The notes: generated by a model from the letters alone, not told the origin. Counted from the first letter of the stretch, positions 1 to 11,700 are shown. The stretch: DNA of 64,000 nucleotides from Pyrrhosoma nymphula (GCA_963573305.1 OY754338.1:19156192-19220191), one strand, 5' to 3'. Numbers and translations: made by a program.

Positions 1-560
1 CGCCTTTCCCGGCCGGGGCCCAACGCTACTGCCTCTAATTCCACTCGGGGCACAACCCCATGGAACGCAGATGGATGGGGAGCACTCAGCGTTGCTCGAG
101 CAAACACTACGCTACAGCGCACGGCCGGGGATATATTCAGGAAGTGAACATTGGAACGTGAGCGCTGAGAGAGAATGGAAAAGTGAAAAAATGTGGACAA
201 TACAGCATGCATCAATAGACCTGAAATATATGGCAACATATCTTCGCGAAATCGATATTGTTATTATCAGCATCATGAACCAGTTCGATAAATAAGGTTA
301 TGATATATATTATTGTTTGGAGGTTTAGGATATTTGGTTTTCCGTCTTAGAAAAAAAACCTATCTTTGTTAAATCATAATATTGGAGTAAAGATTTTGTT
401 CGTAACTAGAAATTAGTCAAGAAGTATTGTTTCTAAAAAATTATTTCCTAAAATGTTTTAAATCAGCTTTGCAAAGCCTTTACCTGATTTTAAAGTAGGT
501 GTCAGGCGATAATTTGTGGAAATGTGTGACAGACAACATTATCACAGAAACATTTTCATA
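1..560. other. AT-rich intergenic DNA, no gene recognised
   Basis: The first 60 bases are GC-rich and the rest is AT-rich. A 74-residue open frame at 71-295 has no recognisable motif and I do not regard it as a gene. From about 510 the sequence contains a tttgtggaaatgt motif that is repeated at the ends of the neighbouring fold-back repeat, so the last 50 bases may belong to that repeat. Confidence 0.5.
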
Positions 561-703
561 ATTTCCACTAAAAATTTTATTTTACCGACCAGGGTTTCAG
601 CAAAACTTTGCCATTATCAATACAAACCTTAATAGTGGTAAACCTTGATAATGGCAATAGTTGCTGAAACCTAGGTCTCTAAAATAAAACTTATTGTGGA
701 AAT
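561..703. repeat. Fold-back repeat built from two inverted Penelope-type tails
   Basis: The left arm starts with atttccac at 561 and the right arm ends with gtggaaat at 703, so the unit is a dyad of about 65-base arms. Each arm carries a gtttcagc or gctgaaac core, a ccattatc or gataatgg segment and a ttttatttta or taaaataaaa segment. The right arm resembles, in order and spacing, the minus-strand tail of the Penelope-like relic at 47,930-48,060: gatgatggc, then gaaac, then a gta-rich stretch, then ttgtggaaa. I infer that this is a head-to-head pair of Penelope-type ends. A fold-back MITE is the alternative. Confidence 0.6.
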
Positions 704-2093
704 GTACAAAGAGTTTTTTTGTGAAAATGAAACCTTTTTCTATTTTAGTGTTATGTAATGATGTTATTTTTCAACAATTGGCAAGATTTGCAACAAAAAT
801 ATATTTGAATTCACGAGTCTTAAGCAATATTTTTCCGTTCCGAGGGTCTCTATCGTGTGTTACGTTAACTGACTCCCATCAAACGCACAGAGGAAGAGAG
901 GAGTGTACTGTGAGAGTGAGTAGGTTCGTGGTCAGAGGCTACGTATTTTTAAGAGGGGCCCCCTTCCCCCACAAATACTAGTGTGTAGTGCAAACATCCA
1001 GGGGTGGGTTAACACCCCCCCTCTCCCATTCCATCCCTCTCCGCCTCAGAGAAGAATCATTAACGTGGCGTGCGCAAGCAAGCACGGCGAGGACTGGTCG
1101 GTCCTTATTCCGACACGTCGACTTGGCTATTCTCCGAGAAAAGTAAATAATATTAATAAACAGCGAGGGGGAGAGATAGCAATAATTGCTCCCGCATTGT
1201 GTGACCTCACTGGCCCACCTCTTCGACCCTCATCCCGTCAAACCTCTCCCTCTCTGTCCTTAATTAAAATAATTGGGAGAATATGAGGCCTAGAGGCAGC
1301 GGATCCTCAGTGTTTGATCTGCAGCGGGGATTTGATGAAAAAAAATGGCGGAGCAGGAAGGCGTACACCCGTGGACCTCCATTTCGATGGTGCGGTAAAG
1401 CAAAACTTGATATAAGGCACCTCACTGACGGACACCACATAAGGACAGACTATTGTAAGGACTGTTTACGATGTCACAATATGCTGGAATGTTAAACGCA
1501 AGGCCAGAAAAATTCGTTTTAAGAAAAACGTCACGAGTGTTTAGAGCAAACGAAGGGGATTTAAAGATCAATCGTAGGATTCCATAGCGATGATGCGATA
1601 TTGGCTGCATGTTCGGATACCAACCAATACCGTAGGGTTAAAAAATAAATATAAACATATTTTGAAATCTTAATTTTGAACGATAACATTTAAGTCGGTG
1701 GGAAGAAGACACAACGCGGAACATATGTTTTGAAACTCACCTTACACCTATGACACAGCCAAAATCAATTAAATGACAGAAATACATCGTCGAAAAGAGG
1801 TTATTTATTACGACCATGGTTTCTATGCACAGCATCATCCACAGATGCAGTGCAGTATATTAATATTTTTTTATTTCTGTGATTCATTATGCTGAACTTC
1901 CACTATATCACACTGATCCTTCTCTTTCTGTGGAAAAGAAGGTTTCAAAATTCTTTCCCTCCAATCCCCATTCATTTATACATAATTATTTTAAGGCACT
2001 ACTTCCTAAAAATTACGCATAACTAATCATTACTTTCCTCCCCTAAGTCCTTATCTTTGACCCTTTGTTTTTACAACTGAAGCCCAGTCAACA
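704..2093. other. No gene recognised
   Basis: Several short open frames occur (for example 694-981, 981-1286 and 1283-1495), but none shows a recognisable domain. A C-rich stretch lies at about 955-1050. I saw no clear repeat structure, splice-bounded coding segment or RNA gene here. Confidence 0.45.
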
Positions 2094-2130
2094 CCTGCCA
2101 CATACTCCCCTCGAGGAAGCTTGCGGGTTA
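2094..2130 (+). repeat. Copy 1 of a short recurrent repeat tail
   Basis: The segment reads ctgccacatactcccctcg followed by aggaagcttgcgggttagta. The same order of short blocks (tgcca, a C-rich stretch, gagg, gcttgcrgggt) recurs at 7887-7920 and 50,478-50,511 on the same strand. This looks like the 3' part of a SINE or LINE family. This copy is the most diverged of the three. Confidence 0.4.
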
Positions 2131-3364
2131 GTACTCAGATGAGCGTAAAGCACTAATTATTTCCTAAAAAAACGCACTAAGTCAAAGTCGACGCATGCTA
2201 GTTAGGCTGATTGTCATCACGCTGAATGGAGAGAATTGAAAGAGAAGTGAAAAATTTGGGCAATATTGATAAAATGTTGATTGCATAACAATCAACTTGG
2301 GTGTTTCGCTCCTTGAAACACGCGTAAACTCATCTATCACCTGAGAGAGATCACGGCACCACATACACGGCAAGCCGTTGAACGTCGCCAATCACTGAGT
2401 TTGCACCAAATACTCCCACCAAAGGTTAGGAACCTTGAAAATGGAACATTCAAGCATTTAAAGTTTTCATAAGAAATCTCTGATATCAAGACTTTCAGGT
2501 GATAGGTAATAACTGCGAATATACCCCCATATCTGATACAATACTGGCTAAGAATGAACTACGGATAGTTTAAGTAAAACGGCTGGTATTTAGATAATTG
2601 TAGTTACTTGCGGAAAAATTAAGATCCTAATCCTATCCTATCATATTTACTGTCTCTCTCAATTTCTACAGAAAAATACGGCTTCTCAAATTATTTCTTC
2701 TTGACGAAGAAGAGGACCATTAAAAAGCCTGCCTGATTAATTAAATAAGGGCAAGTAACTAAAAAGAAACAAAATTTGATACGTTAATTTGTCTATTTCA
2801 TTCGGATAGTAGTAAATAGGCCATTGAAAAGATAACGGCAAGCTAGTTTTTGTAATGGAATCACCACAGCCAAACGTTGACGACCTTATTGAAAAAAGAC
2901 CTTACCTTCAAAACGGCAACGGAACACCAGAAGGGTAGAAAGAGCAGTACTCACCTGAAAAGAAAGTTAAAATATAAGTTATCTATATTTAAATTTGAAG
3001 GAAAATAACAGTTATTTTACATATTTATATGACATCTCAAATCAATAAACCAAGTATCAACGGAATAAAATAAATCAGAGCATCTGAGAGGAATGCTAAC
3101 CAACAATAACGTTGTTGTAGATACTGCAGATTTTGGTGGCACTCGTCTCTCTAGACGTGTATGCCAAGAGAGGGCCAATCAAGAGAGGATGGAGGTGGAG
3201 ACGAGTGGATACTTACTTCTATCTCATTACAGCGCTTTTCAATGCATCCACCAAGTTCTGCCACACGTAGATTATGCTTTATTACCTCGTTTATATTCTT
3301 TCGGTTTCCGTCATCTCTGTCTGTCCGGGTGGAATATTGCAACTGAGTTTAAACTAACTTTCCG
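2131..3364. other. AT-rich DNA, no gene recognised
   Basis: Open frames at 2182-2391 (minus) and 3093-3389 (plus) are short, unrecognised and overlapped by frames on the other strand. I saw no motif, repeat boundary or RNA gene that I can support. Confidence 0.4.
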
Positions 3365-3600
3365 ATCAGCTAGAGACTTGACATTTTAACCATAGCTCAG
3401 AAGTGAATTACAATGCAATATTAGCTATCTATTATAACAATTAATTGATTAATTAATAAACAATTTATTAATTAACACATTTCCTGATGTGCTAGTAGAG
3501 GCTTGTAATTTTAACCATAAATCATAAGTGGATGACAATGCAATGCTAGCTACATGTTGTAGCAATTAATTAATTATTTAAATTAATTAATTGCTACAAT
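3365..3600. repeat. Two-copy direct repeat, second copy with a perfect hairpin
   Basis: Copies at about 3369-3460 and 3491-3590 share, in order, gctag, ttttaaccat, aagtg, acaatgcaat and tagcta followed by attaatta runs. The offset of the ttttaaccat block is 125 bases. The second copy contains a perfect inverted repeat: 3557-3575 pairs with 3581-3599, giving 19-base arms around the loop attta. The matching part of the first copy has the same attaatta character but is not a perfect dyad. This is probably the remains of an AT-rich repeat. Confidence 0.6.
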
Positions 3601-3759
3601 TAATTAATTAAGAAAATTAATTATTTCAATTCCACATACTGTCAGCTGAAAAGAATCTGGAATACATCGGGAATTCCTATGTGTCCCTGTCAGAGTCTCA
3701 TCAAGATGTATAAAATCGATTGTAAACTTTCACCTGGGCATAAGACAAAAAAAAACAGA

Positions 3760-4221
3760 AAATAATTAATTATATTAAAAAAAAATTAATATACCACGTT
3801 TTTAAAACGGACTAAAAAGTATAAAATAATTTTCCCTGGGCCCTTCTAAATTTTTAGGGTGAATATTTAGTGGCTATGGAGATATTTGTAACACTTGAAG
3901 AGAAAAACGTAGGGCGCAGGCAGTAAATAATAAAAGTAGATAATCCGGTTAAATTCACAACCAATTTCAGTGCATGGCAAATGGTATTGCAAATGGCATT
4001 AATAGGGAGTTTGCTCAACGACACCTGGTCCCTTTACTCCTCCTTAATTATCATGGGTTGCCTGCGCCCAACGTTTTTCTGTTCAAGACTTACAAATATC
4101 TCCATAGCTACAAAAAATCCAGCCTAAAAATTTAGAAGGGCCCAGGGAAAATTATTTTATACTTTTTAGTCAGTTTTAAAACGTGGTATATTAATATTTT
4201 TTTATTTAATTAATTATTTTT
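3760..4221. mobile_element. Fold-back MITE with arms of about 165 bases
   Basis: The left arm (about 3760-3923) and right arm (about 4056-4221) are inverted copies of one another. Matching blocks include attaatataccacgttttt, actaaaaagtataaaataat, tttccctgggcccttctaaa, atggagatatttgtaa and acgt-gggcgcaggca. The middle, about 3924-4055, is not paired and has no coding content. The outer ends are aataattaatta runs, so a target duplication cannot be read with confidence. Length, symmetry and lack of coding sequence fit a non-autonomous DNA element with long terminal inverted repeats; the superfamily is not clear. Confidence 0.8.
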
Positions 4222-6304
4222 CAATAAGTCTTATCGCAAAAGTTTTTAATCACATTTCGTTCACGTATTTCACTTTCCCTGTCGTGACGATTCGGGCGGG
4301 GCCAAAGGCTTTCAACGGAGGAATCCATGTCCTTAATAGGTATTGTTAACAACTTTTGCCTCTCCTTATTCCTCCTGGCCGAAGCTCCCCCCTGTGAAGC
4401 CCTCGGGCGCACTTAGAATGAAATTGGACTGGAAAAGCTCGCTTGCCTACTCTATATTTAGCTCAACTCGCCCCGGGCAGGCCAGTGGGACCCTTCACGC
4501 AGGGCCAAGTAGGGGGGTGGTCGAATGTATGTAAAATGTCGTGGACTGCGGTGGCTGGATCTAGTAGAAAGAATGCGTTGGAGAAGAGTTTTGAGGGTTC
4601 CATTCACACAATCACATTTACAAGAGTTAAACCCCGACATCTAAAGCGGGATGGAAAACTTAAGTATTTCGGACCAAAAATAACAAAATCCAATACAGAA
4701 ATTATAATAACCGAAATTAACGCGCCATCGCTTACAGATATACTTACATCGTATGCATAGCATGACGACGTTAATTAGTGAATCATCACTTCATTCGAGA
4801 AACAGGAATATATTTGTAAAAAAACTAAAAACGAAAGTTACCGGAACACAAAAAATACCCCGACCTACACATGCATATATTACGCATTTATTTTCCAAAA
4901 TATTCTCAATAATTATTACCCTAGTAGGTATGGACGCAAACTTTTAAAATTTGTAAAATTATTTCATTGAAGGTAAGATTTAAAAACTTTAAAGTCCAAT
5001 GTGTGCATACATTTTGCCGTAAAATTTATACTTTGGAGAAAATAAATTTTCTATGCATCTTTTCCGAGAAAATTGTCATTGAAGGCTGGAATAAATCTAG
5101 GTTGCATACTTCTTCCTATCTTTGAACTCTGTAGTTATCAAAATGTTTGCATAATATATTGATAATATCAAAAATTCTTTTTGGAGTTGTGGAGAAGTAG
5201 GAAAATGTAGAAGCGATTCGAGTAAAACTTAGAAAACCTTTTTTTGAATGCAAATCTACAATTTGCAATGATAGTTCAGGATAAGAAAGATATTCGTAGG
5301 AAAGTAATGAAAAATCAAAATTAACAAAGATCAAGTAAAAAACATCCAACAATTACGAGGCACCTTCTTTTAGTTGAATGTAACAATGATATTAAATTCA
5401 AATTCAAATAAAATAGGTGGATTTGCACGTGCCGGAGTGCAAATGGACTCGTGGACTATATTACGCATAACAAAATTTGTATTTATCTTTTTATAAGCAG
5501 TAGATATCACTTAAAAGCTTGAAGGTCCATTTGCACATAATTGTGAAAGCTCACATAATTAGACACACACTAAATAATGTGTAAATCCTTTTTACGGCAA
5601 ATGCATTTCCAGTGGATGGAAAAAGCTATCGGCTATATTAAATGGCATTAAAAACGAAATAATATTCTATTTATGCGCAATGAAAACCCTCTACAATTTT
5701 TACGGCTCATTAGCATTACTTTTTCTCGATTGCTACTCGCCCAGTATAAACTTTCCAAATTATATCAATTTAGAATCAACGGAATAGGTAATAAAAATGC
5801 AACAACAGACAGGGCGATGCTTTTACACCTGTTCGCCATTTTTGGTAAGTCTCTTTAATTATTTCTGGGTGATAGGATGATATTTGGTTTAAAATGTGAC
5901 TAACTTTATCTTAAATATACAGTCCAGCCGGCGAGAGTTGTCCGATGGCAGCAAAAATGAGAAATTTGGGAGGGGTGGAAAACCCTGTTACGCAGCCAAT
6001 TGCTGTCCTCCAAACGCACCCCACACCCTCGCCTGGTCATGCAACATTGTCACAGGCATGTGAATCACCAAAAGAACCCTTTTCGTTCATTATCTCTCGG
6101 AGTTCTCTTGCGCGCGTTCGTTAAGCTGCAGTGGTGTTTTGAAACTTTCTGGTGCCTTTCCTACATTTTCAGTAAAACTTCACGGTGCTTTCAACGGGAG
6201 TATTTTACCTAAGTGCTTATACAAGGATTCTGAGAGTGTTTTGTGCGGTTCTGGTGGTGTTTTTTCGTTTATCGAAGTATTTATCTCTGTTCGCTTCGTC
6301 TGTT
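4222..6304. other. AT-rich DNA, no gene recognised
   Basis: A moderately GC-rich stretch at 4370-4540 has overlapping short frames on both strands with no recognisable product. The remainder is AT-rich with short unrecognised frames (for example 5116-5352 minus and 6000-6212 plus). I see no supported feature. Confidence 0.4.
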
Positions 6305-6665
6305 ACAGGGTTGTTACAAGATTCTGGAAATGATATTCCCTGACATTTCCCTGATTATTCCCTGACAAAAATTGTCATTTTCCCTGACATTTTTCTCAAG
6401 CGTTTCCTTGACGTTAAGAGATCAGTGAAAATTTAAGTTAAGAAAACACACCAATGATACGTTTACTCATCAAATTTAATCACAAGTTTATGAAACTAAG
6501 ACAATCAAAAGATGGAACATCGACTCCGGCAACAACGAACGAACGTATAGTTGGGGTGCGTCGGTCACTGACCAATTCATCGACCTTCGCCCTGACAGCT
6601 CGACGATTTTCCCTGACATTTCCCTGATTTCCGTGACGAGTTTCAAATTCCTTGACATTGACATT
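6305..6665. repeat. Repeat with clustered TTCCCTGACATTT motifs
   Basis: The motif ttccctgacattt and shorter ccctga variants occur several times at 6330-6420, and again in the same orientation at 6600-6660. Between them lies about 180 bases of ordinary sequence. Similar ccctga arrays are typical of the ends of some non-autonomous DNA elements in animals. I cannot see a matching inverted end, so this may be a truncated or one-ended copy. Confidence 0.45.
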
Positions 6666-7861
6666 GTAATCATCAGCATGCACTTTTGACAATTTATTTA
6701 AGACTACTTTTTCAGAGCATGGAATTTATGGATGCGATATTTATGCTCGTTGAGCATAAAATACTATGTTATACGCAATCTACGACAATTTCATCACCAA
6801 GCAAAAGTTAAAAGCATTACAATGAGTCGCTCGCTCACAAACTACTGGCATTTTCTGTGTTCACGTTCTGTTAACGCGTTTCCTCTCGTCTGCCAAATGG
6901 AACCAAACTAGATGCCTAGCGATTTGCTAAGCTTCGTTGAAAGCATAAAATCATCAATAGAAAACTTTGGTCACAGTTCACCAGGCGGTTGAAGAATGAA
7001 TTATTCAACTACGCTAATGTCCAACGAAGAACTTTTGGCTTAAGCTGGGTATTTGACATTCCGTGGACGGCCAAAGGGACGATACTGGTATAACTAATGC
7101 ACAAAGCATACTTCCTTGCTATGACCTCAGGATGCCATATCGCGAGCTCATTCAAATGTTACTCCCGAATCAGTATGTAAAAAAGATCACATGGACGCCT
7201 TTCAGTTTTGAGTTTGGTGTAAATATTGTACCTGGTCAGATTAAGAAAAGTAAAATCTCTATGCCAGCCCTTGCAGCCCACTGTACAAGTAAAAATCAAC
7301 AAGCCTAAATTGATGAGATAGCAACACCGGCATCGAGATAAAAGAACTATTAAGTGCAATACTTTCTTGCTGTGTGAAACTACTAAAGCCACACAGGAAC
7401 ATAATACTTAATAAACTTGCGAAAAAGATGTGAATTATTTTCAAAGGAAACGAAATCTTATTGGCAATAATATCACCATGATTTCCACCTATAATTGGGG
7501 CATGCTGAGAAGTACTACAGAGCTCGATTTCGTCGCTCTTTTTGATAGTAGTAAAACCATATATATATTTGATTGTCAATATGGACTTGGTTCTTCATTA
7601 AAAACTATTCACCTTTATCAAGACGGCAAAAAATAAAACATGCGCAAAACCCTTCGAGAAGAGAGGTTGTCTTATCCAGTAAAGTGTTCCGCTAGATATA
7701 TCTTCAACAACCGACAAAATTATGCCACTGGTAGCCTTTCATGAGCCATGAACACCCATACTAGTATCCTCACCTAAAAGATAATTCCTGTGGTGTTTCA
7801 GTAATTTGTTTTCTTTTTAATAATTTTTAATAACATTAATGCCATGAAGTATAACTAATCC
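6666..7861. other. No gene recognised
   Basis: Overlapping frames of 77 to 106 residues at 7063-7308 (plus), 7159-7392 and 7259-7579 (both minus) lie in different frames and on both strands. They have no recognisable motif and look like chance openings. I see no repeat boundary. Confidence 0.4.
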
Positions 7862-7933
7862 CTCACCTCAAGGGTGTGTGGCCCCCTGCCACCCTCCCTT
7901 GAGGTGGCTTGCAGGGTATTTTGTAGATGTAGA
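7862..7933 (+). repeat. Copy 2 of the recurrent repeat tail
   Basis: A small dyad (cctcaaggg paired with cccttgagg) is followed by tggcttgcagggta and then gtagatgtagatgaa. The gcttgcagggt block and the short gtagat run look like the 3' end of a SINE or LINE that ends in a simple repeat. The copies at 2094 and 50,478 share the core. Confidence 0.55.
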
Positions 7934-8702
7934 TGAAGGATTTCGCTTGATAAGCTAATTGAATTTATCTGTGCGGTGATGACGTGGCGAAACCTCAGGA
8001 AATAATAATAGCACCCAATAGTTTAAACAAGCACCAGAAATCCGAAAATCACCAAATCATATCGTACTGATGTAAAAATGCAGAGAAAATGTTTTTTACA
8101 GCGGAGCGTGTGGGCAAAGAACTACTGCTAGACTTTGCCGAGGGGATATCATTAATTTAAGCCGATTATTTCTTTTCCGCTTGTCCACTCGGCGGATGAG
8201 GGAGAGAAGTGGGAAAAGCATTTTCCCAAAAGAGCAAAACAAGACTATTAAGTGGGTGGTATGCGTTTAACAAGCGGGCCAATTCTGATGACATTTGGTG
8301 AAGCCATTCAAGATCTTCAAACACGGGGTGGGGAAAGGGGGCAACGGGGCAAACACCAACGGACAGGCAGGCAAGCAGGCAGGAGGGTCGGATTGCCGCC
8401 GGGGGGCAATTCCCGAACGGTTTTGCATGAGTCGATCGTGTCACTGGATTGAAGGGGCTGTTACCCCACCGGCAGTGGCCACACCCCCCTCAACCAATTG
8501 CATAAGCGTGGGAATTGACCGAAGGACAAAGGGATGGGAGATTAAGGGAGAAGGGGGTTTGTATCATTGGAGAGAGATCACGAACAGCATATCGATTAGC
8601 TACATGCATAAGGTATCGAAACAGAGGCGATACATCGCCATACATTTGAGAGTTATCAAAAATTAAATCTCAAAAAGGCATTCATTATCTCTAGTTAATA
8701 AT
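7934..8702. other. Unassigned DNA with a short (AGGC)n run
   Basis: A short aggc-rich microsatellite lies at about 8361-8386, inside a G-rich stretch at 8325-8410. Open frames at 8166-8444 (minus) and 8252-8666 (plus) overlap each other through this low-complexity segment and are not supported as genes. Confidence 0.45.
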
Positions 8703-8985
8703 GGCAATGTGGTTACACATACGAATGTTGAAGATCAAACGGACGGATAAAATCACACGTGAAGAAGTCCTATGATAAGCTTTGGGAGAAAAGATACTTG
8801 ATAGAAACTCCTGACAATTATCACGGAAGAAAAAAGTATGGAAAGAACAGTCGTGGAAGATCTTGGACGTAATACATCGAACAAAAGAAGAGTGATCGCG
8901 AAATAATAATTTATGAAGGTGTAAAGTGGCTGGCTGAAATTAAAATAGAATTTGGATCTGTGCCAAACCAATGGATTGATGAATG
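8703..8985 (+). pseudogene. LINE relic, C-terminal end of a reverse-transcriptase polyprotein
   Basis: Reading the plus strand from 8705 gives AMWLHIRMLKI, then KRTDKITREEVL, then stop codons. Further on, 8837-8896 reads YGKNSRGRSWT, a stop, and YIEQKKSD, followed by a WLAEIK-like segment. The same order of blocks (EMWC-RRMLKI, W-DRVTNEEVL, GEK, EGK--RGRPR-YIEQ, RLA--R--W) occurs in the better preserved relic at 54,640-55,370 on the other strand. This is the C-terminal region that follows the reverse transcriptase in one class of insect non-LTR elements. The copy has several stops and gaps and no catalytic core, so it is a 5'-truncated dead copy, as expected for LINE insertions. Its 3' end probably lies near 8985. 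The clade cannot be fixed from this segment. Confidence 0.75.
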
Positions 8986-9534
8986 ATAATGACAAGTGCT
9001 GCTACAGTGCTGCTTCTGTAAAACATATTAGTCCCAGAAATGAAAATGATTTTGCCCAACCATTAGGCAGAAATGCCATTTATCTATAGATTTCTGGCTA
9101 CTGAGACGATACTTACATGATTGAATACACCCGTCTGCATTTTGAAACTTTTTGTCAGATGATTTATTAAAAATAGGTGTTCTTGAATCAATATTTTATG
9201 ATGATTCTAATAATGACTTCATATTTTTCTATCACTTCGGGTGTTTACACAAAATGTGAATTATGATTTCAAGACTATAACTACTGCAAGCACAGTTATA
9301 TTAACATGACTTTACGCAATTGAACATTTTTGTAACAAAAATGAATAAAGAATGAATAACACTTCCAAGGTCGCACAACAACAGCAGCAGTTGTACCAAC
9401 CTAAGACTCATTAGTTTGTATTGATAAATATCCCTCGCAAAATAATTACCCATTGGCACATGTAATTCACTTATCTATAAACCTTAGAAGTTAAATTGGG
9501 TCCATTCTGAAAAAAACTGTACGTGATAGAAGAA
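8986..9534. other. AT-rich DNA, no gene recognised
   Basis: A gaataaagaatgaataac stretch near 9343 could be a degraded element tail or a polyadenylation-like run, but nothing upstream supports either. No other feature is visible. Confidence 0.35.
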
Positions 9535-9863
9535 AACGAAGAACAGTTCTGAGATCAGGGTTTCAAAGTTAGCAATTATCACTTACTAGTTTTCAGTCAT
9601 TTGATATCATGCAGACTAGTGTTATGAGCCACATATTAAATGAGGAAATGGGTGCGCTAGAAGTGTTTTCCAGCTTTTCATTTCGATTTTCGATGCCATT
9701 GTGATATTATTTTGGGTGTCATTATTTCCTCCTTAATGGATGTCGCAACACGTTAACTATGCTGTTGTTTTTAAAAACAAAGAATAATTCTGAAATCAGC
9801 ATGTCAAATGTTAGCTATTATCACTCAATAGTTTTCAGTCATCTGATATCATGCAGAGTAATA
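9535..9863 (+). repeat. Direct duplication of about 90 bases with 240-base spacing
   Basis: Copies at about 9535-9623 and 9775-9863 share, in order, ttctga-atcag, tcaaa-ttagc, attatcact, tagttttcagtcat, tgatatcatgcaga and gtaatact-like ends. The offset is 240 bases. The copies differ at scattered positions, so the duplication is not recent. Only two copies are visible and neither has coding potential. Confidence 0.75.
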
Positions 9864-11400
9864 CTAATGATGATATTAATCACCTATATCGATTCCTTAT
9901 TGTTACTGTGGCAATTCTCAAAAGAGCGTGTCTCATTTACATTTAAATTCACAATATGCTTTAGCCAGACTACATGCATACTCCATATTGGCGTCGTGAG
10001 CATGCATATGATGCAGTTTCAGCGTTGCGTCGCATGTCATGATACGTCGCGTATCACATAGAATCGCCCGATATCGCATAATGAGCTCTCACCGAACTCC
10101 ATTAACATCTCATATGCCGCTCAAAATAGCATTTGGAAGTGCACAGCTCAACGTATTAAAATTGAAAATTGGTGCATCACGCTGTCCGGAAACTCGTAAT
10201 TGCATTGTTTTGCCGCATAATCGTCGAATGTTGAAAGCTGTCTGGAGTGTGTGCTGAGGAATAGTAACCTCACACTGAAGAGCGTAAGAGAGGAAAGAAT
10301 AGCATCCTGACGTGTGAGGAGAAGGGTAGGAAAACAGATAGGCATTGGTTCAAATTACTAAAATACTTGTGCAGAATAGTTTCTCACCATGATCAACTTT
10401 TTTGAAATCTAAATAAATGGCCTTTAAATTAATAAATAATTCTGCTTTTATAGTATATTTTAAATAAATAAATATTAACACTTTTGCGTTGAAATTAAAA
10501 AGAGAATTGTGGATAGAAACCAAAGTTAGAAATTCATTATAATTAGAATATATTTTATTAATTTAAATGCATAATTTACGACTTATCATCATTAGAAGAC
10601 AATAACCTAATATTTGGTTACCCTCTGCTCTCTATTACATTCTTCTTTCTACTAACCTCTTTATTATAAAAAAATAATTCTTAGAAAATACACAAAATGT
10701 TAAATAAGAGTACCAGGTAAGAAGCACTGGGGAATATCCCTGCGGTCGGTGGACTTAAGGGGAGTGGATGCTTCCAGAAAAAGTTAACGAAAAATCATAA
10801 AAATGTTTTCACAAAGAAGCAATGGAGGTTAGGAAGGGGGAGGAAGTAAAGGGTGGACTGCAGGACCCTACAGGTGGGAAAACGGCGCTTCGTACACGGA
10901 TGCCCAACAGGGAGGAGCATCCTCACTGGTTATCACGATTTCATAATTCTGTGACACCTACATTATTGAGAAATGACTCAACTCAAATACGAATTATTAT
11001 TGCATTGCGCAAACGTTAGGTAGCTATCGTGCCTCCTCCATTACTGAACACTACTCCATTGAAAAAGGACTATATTTCTATAAGTCTATTTTTACCAAAT
11101 TTATAAACAAACATTTGATTCATTGTTCCATCTTTTTAGCGTCGAATTTTAAAAACAGGAATATTTTATCCAAGCAACCGTTGCGATGAAAAACGCAACA
11201 AACTGAAAACGCCTTTTCTGGCGTGGCAACCGCCCTCCTATATCAACCGCCCTCCTGATCATGGACCTACCAATTGTTTGATGGAATAACAATGACGATG
11301 ATATTTCAACAAGCTTGTTCTCACGACTTCAATCCTGACCCCTGCTGACCCCGGAATTACTGATTCGAAGGGAACCTAAAACGCTTTTTGCTGCAAATAA
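9864..11400. other. AT-rich DNA, no gene recognised
   Basis: Short frames on both strands (for example 10,039-10,257 plus and 10,148-10,345 minus) overlap and are unrecognised. A 13-base direct repeat, caaccgccctcct, occurs at 11,227 and 11,244. The last 200 bases lead into the CpG-rich block that follows. Confidence 0.4.
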
Positions 11401-11700
11401 TATAAAAAAAAAGGCACCCGGTATTCGTTTGCCGGGAGCAGTATGATCGCGGGAGCAGCGAGCGGCATCATGCGCTCCGACACGCACCACGCACGCAAGC
11501 ACGGCAGCAAAAAAGCAGCACGCCCTCGAGGCACGGAGCGTTCGGTCATCGGGGGAGAAGTAATCCGGTAGCGGGGAGTGAACGCACGCAGTGTCCGCGG
11601 AGGACGGCGGCGGAGGCCGACTAAGCTGCCGTTCGCCTCGGGCGACCCACTCTACCGTCGACCGTGGGATTCCATTTCACTTTCCTCTCCGGAGGTTATC
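11401..11700 (+). promoter_or_regulatory. CpG-rich block behind a TATA-like run, possible promoter
   Basis: A tataaaaaaaa run starts at 11,401. About 39 bases later gcagtatg at 11,438 resembles an arthropod initiator, although that spacing is longer than usual. The next 260 bases are strikingly rich in CG dinucleotides against an AT-rich, CG-poor background on both sides. A 77-residue frame at 11,591-11,824 has no recognisable motif. The block could be a promoter with a 5' untranslated exon, on either strand. A GC-rich repeat is the alternative. Confidence 0.3.
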
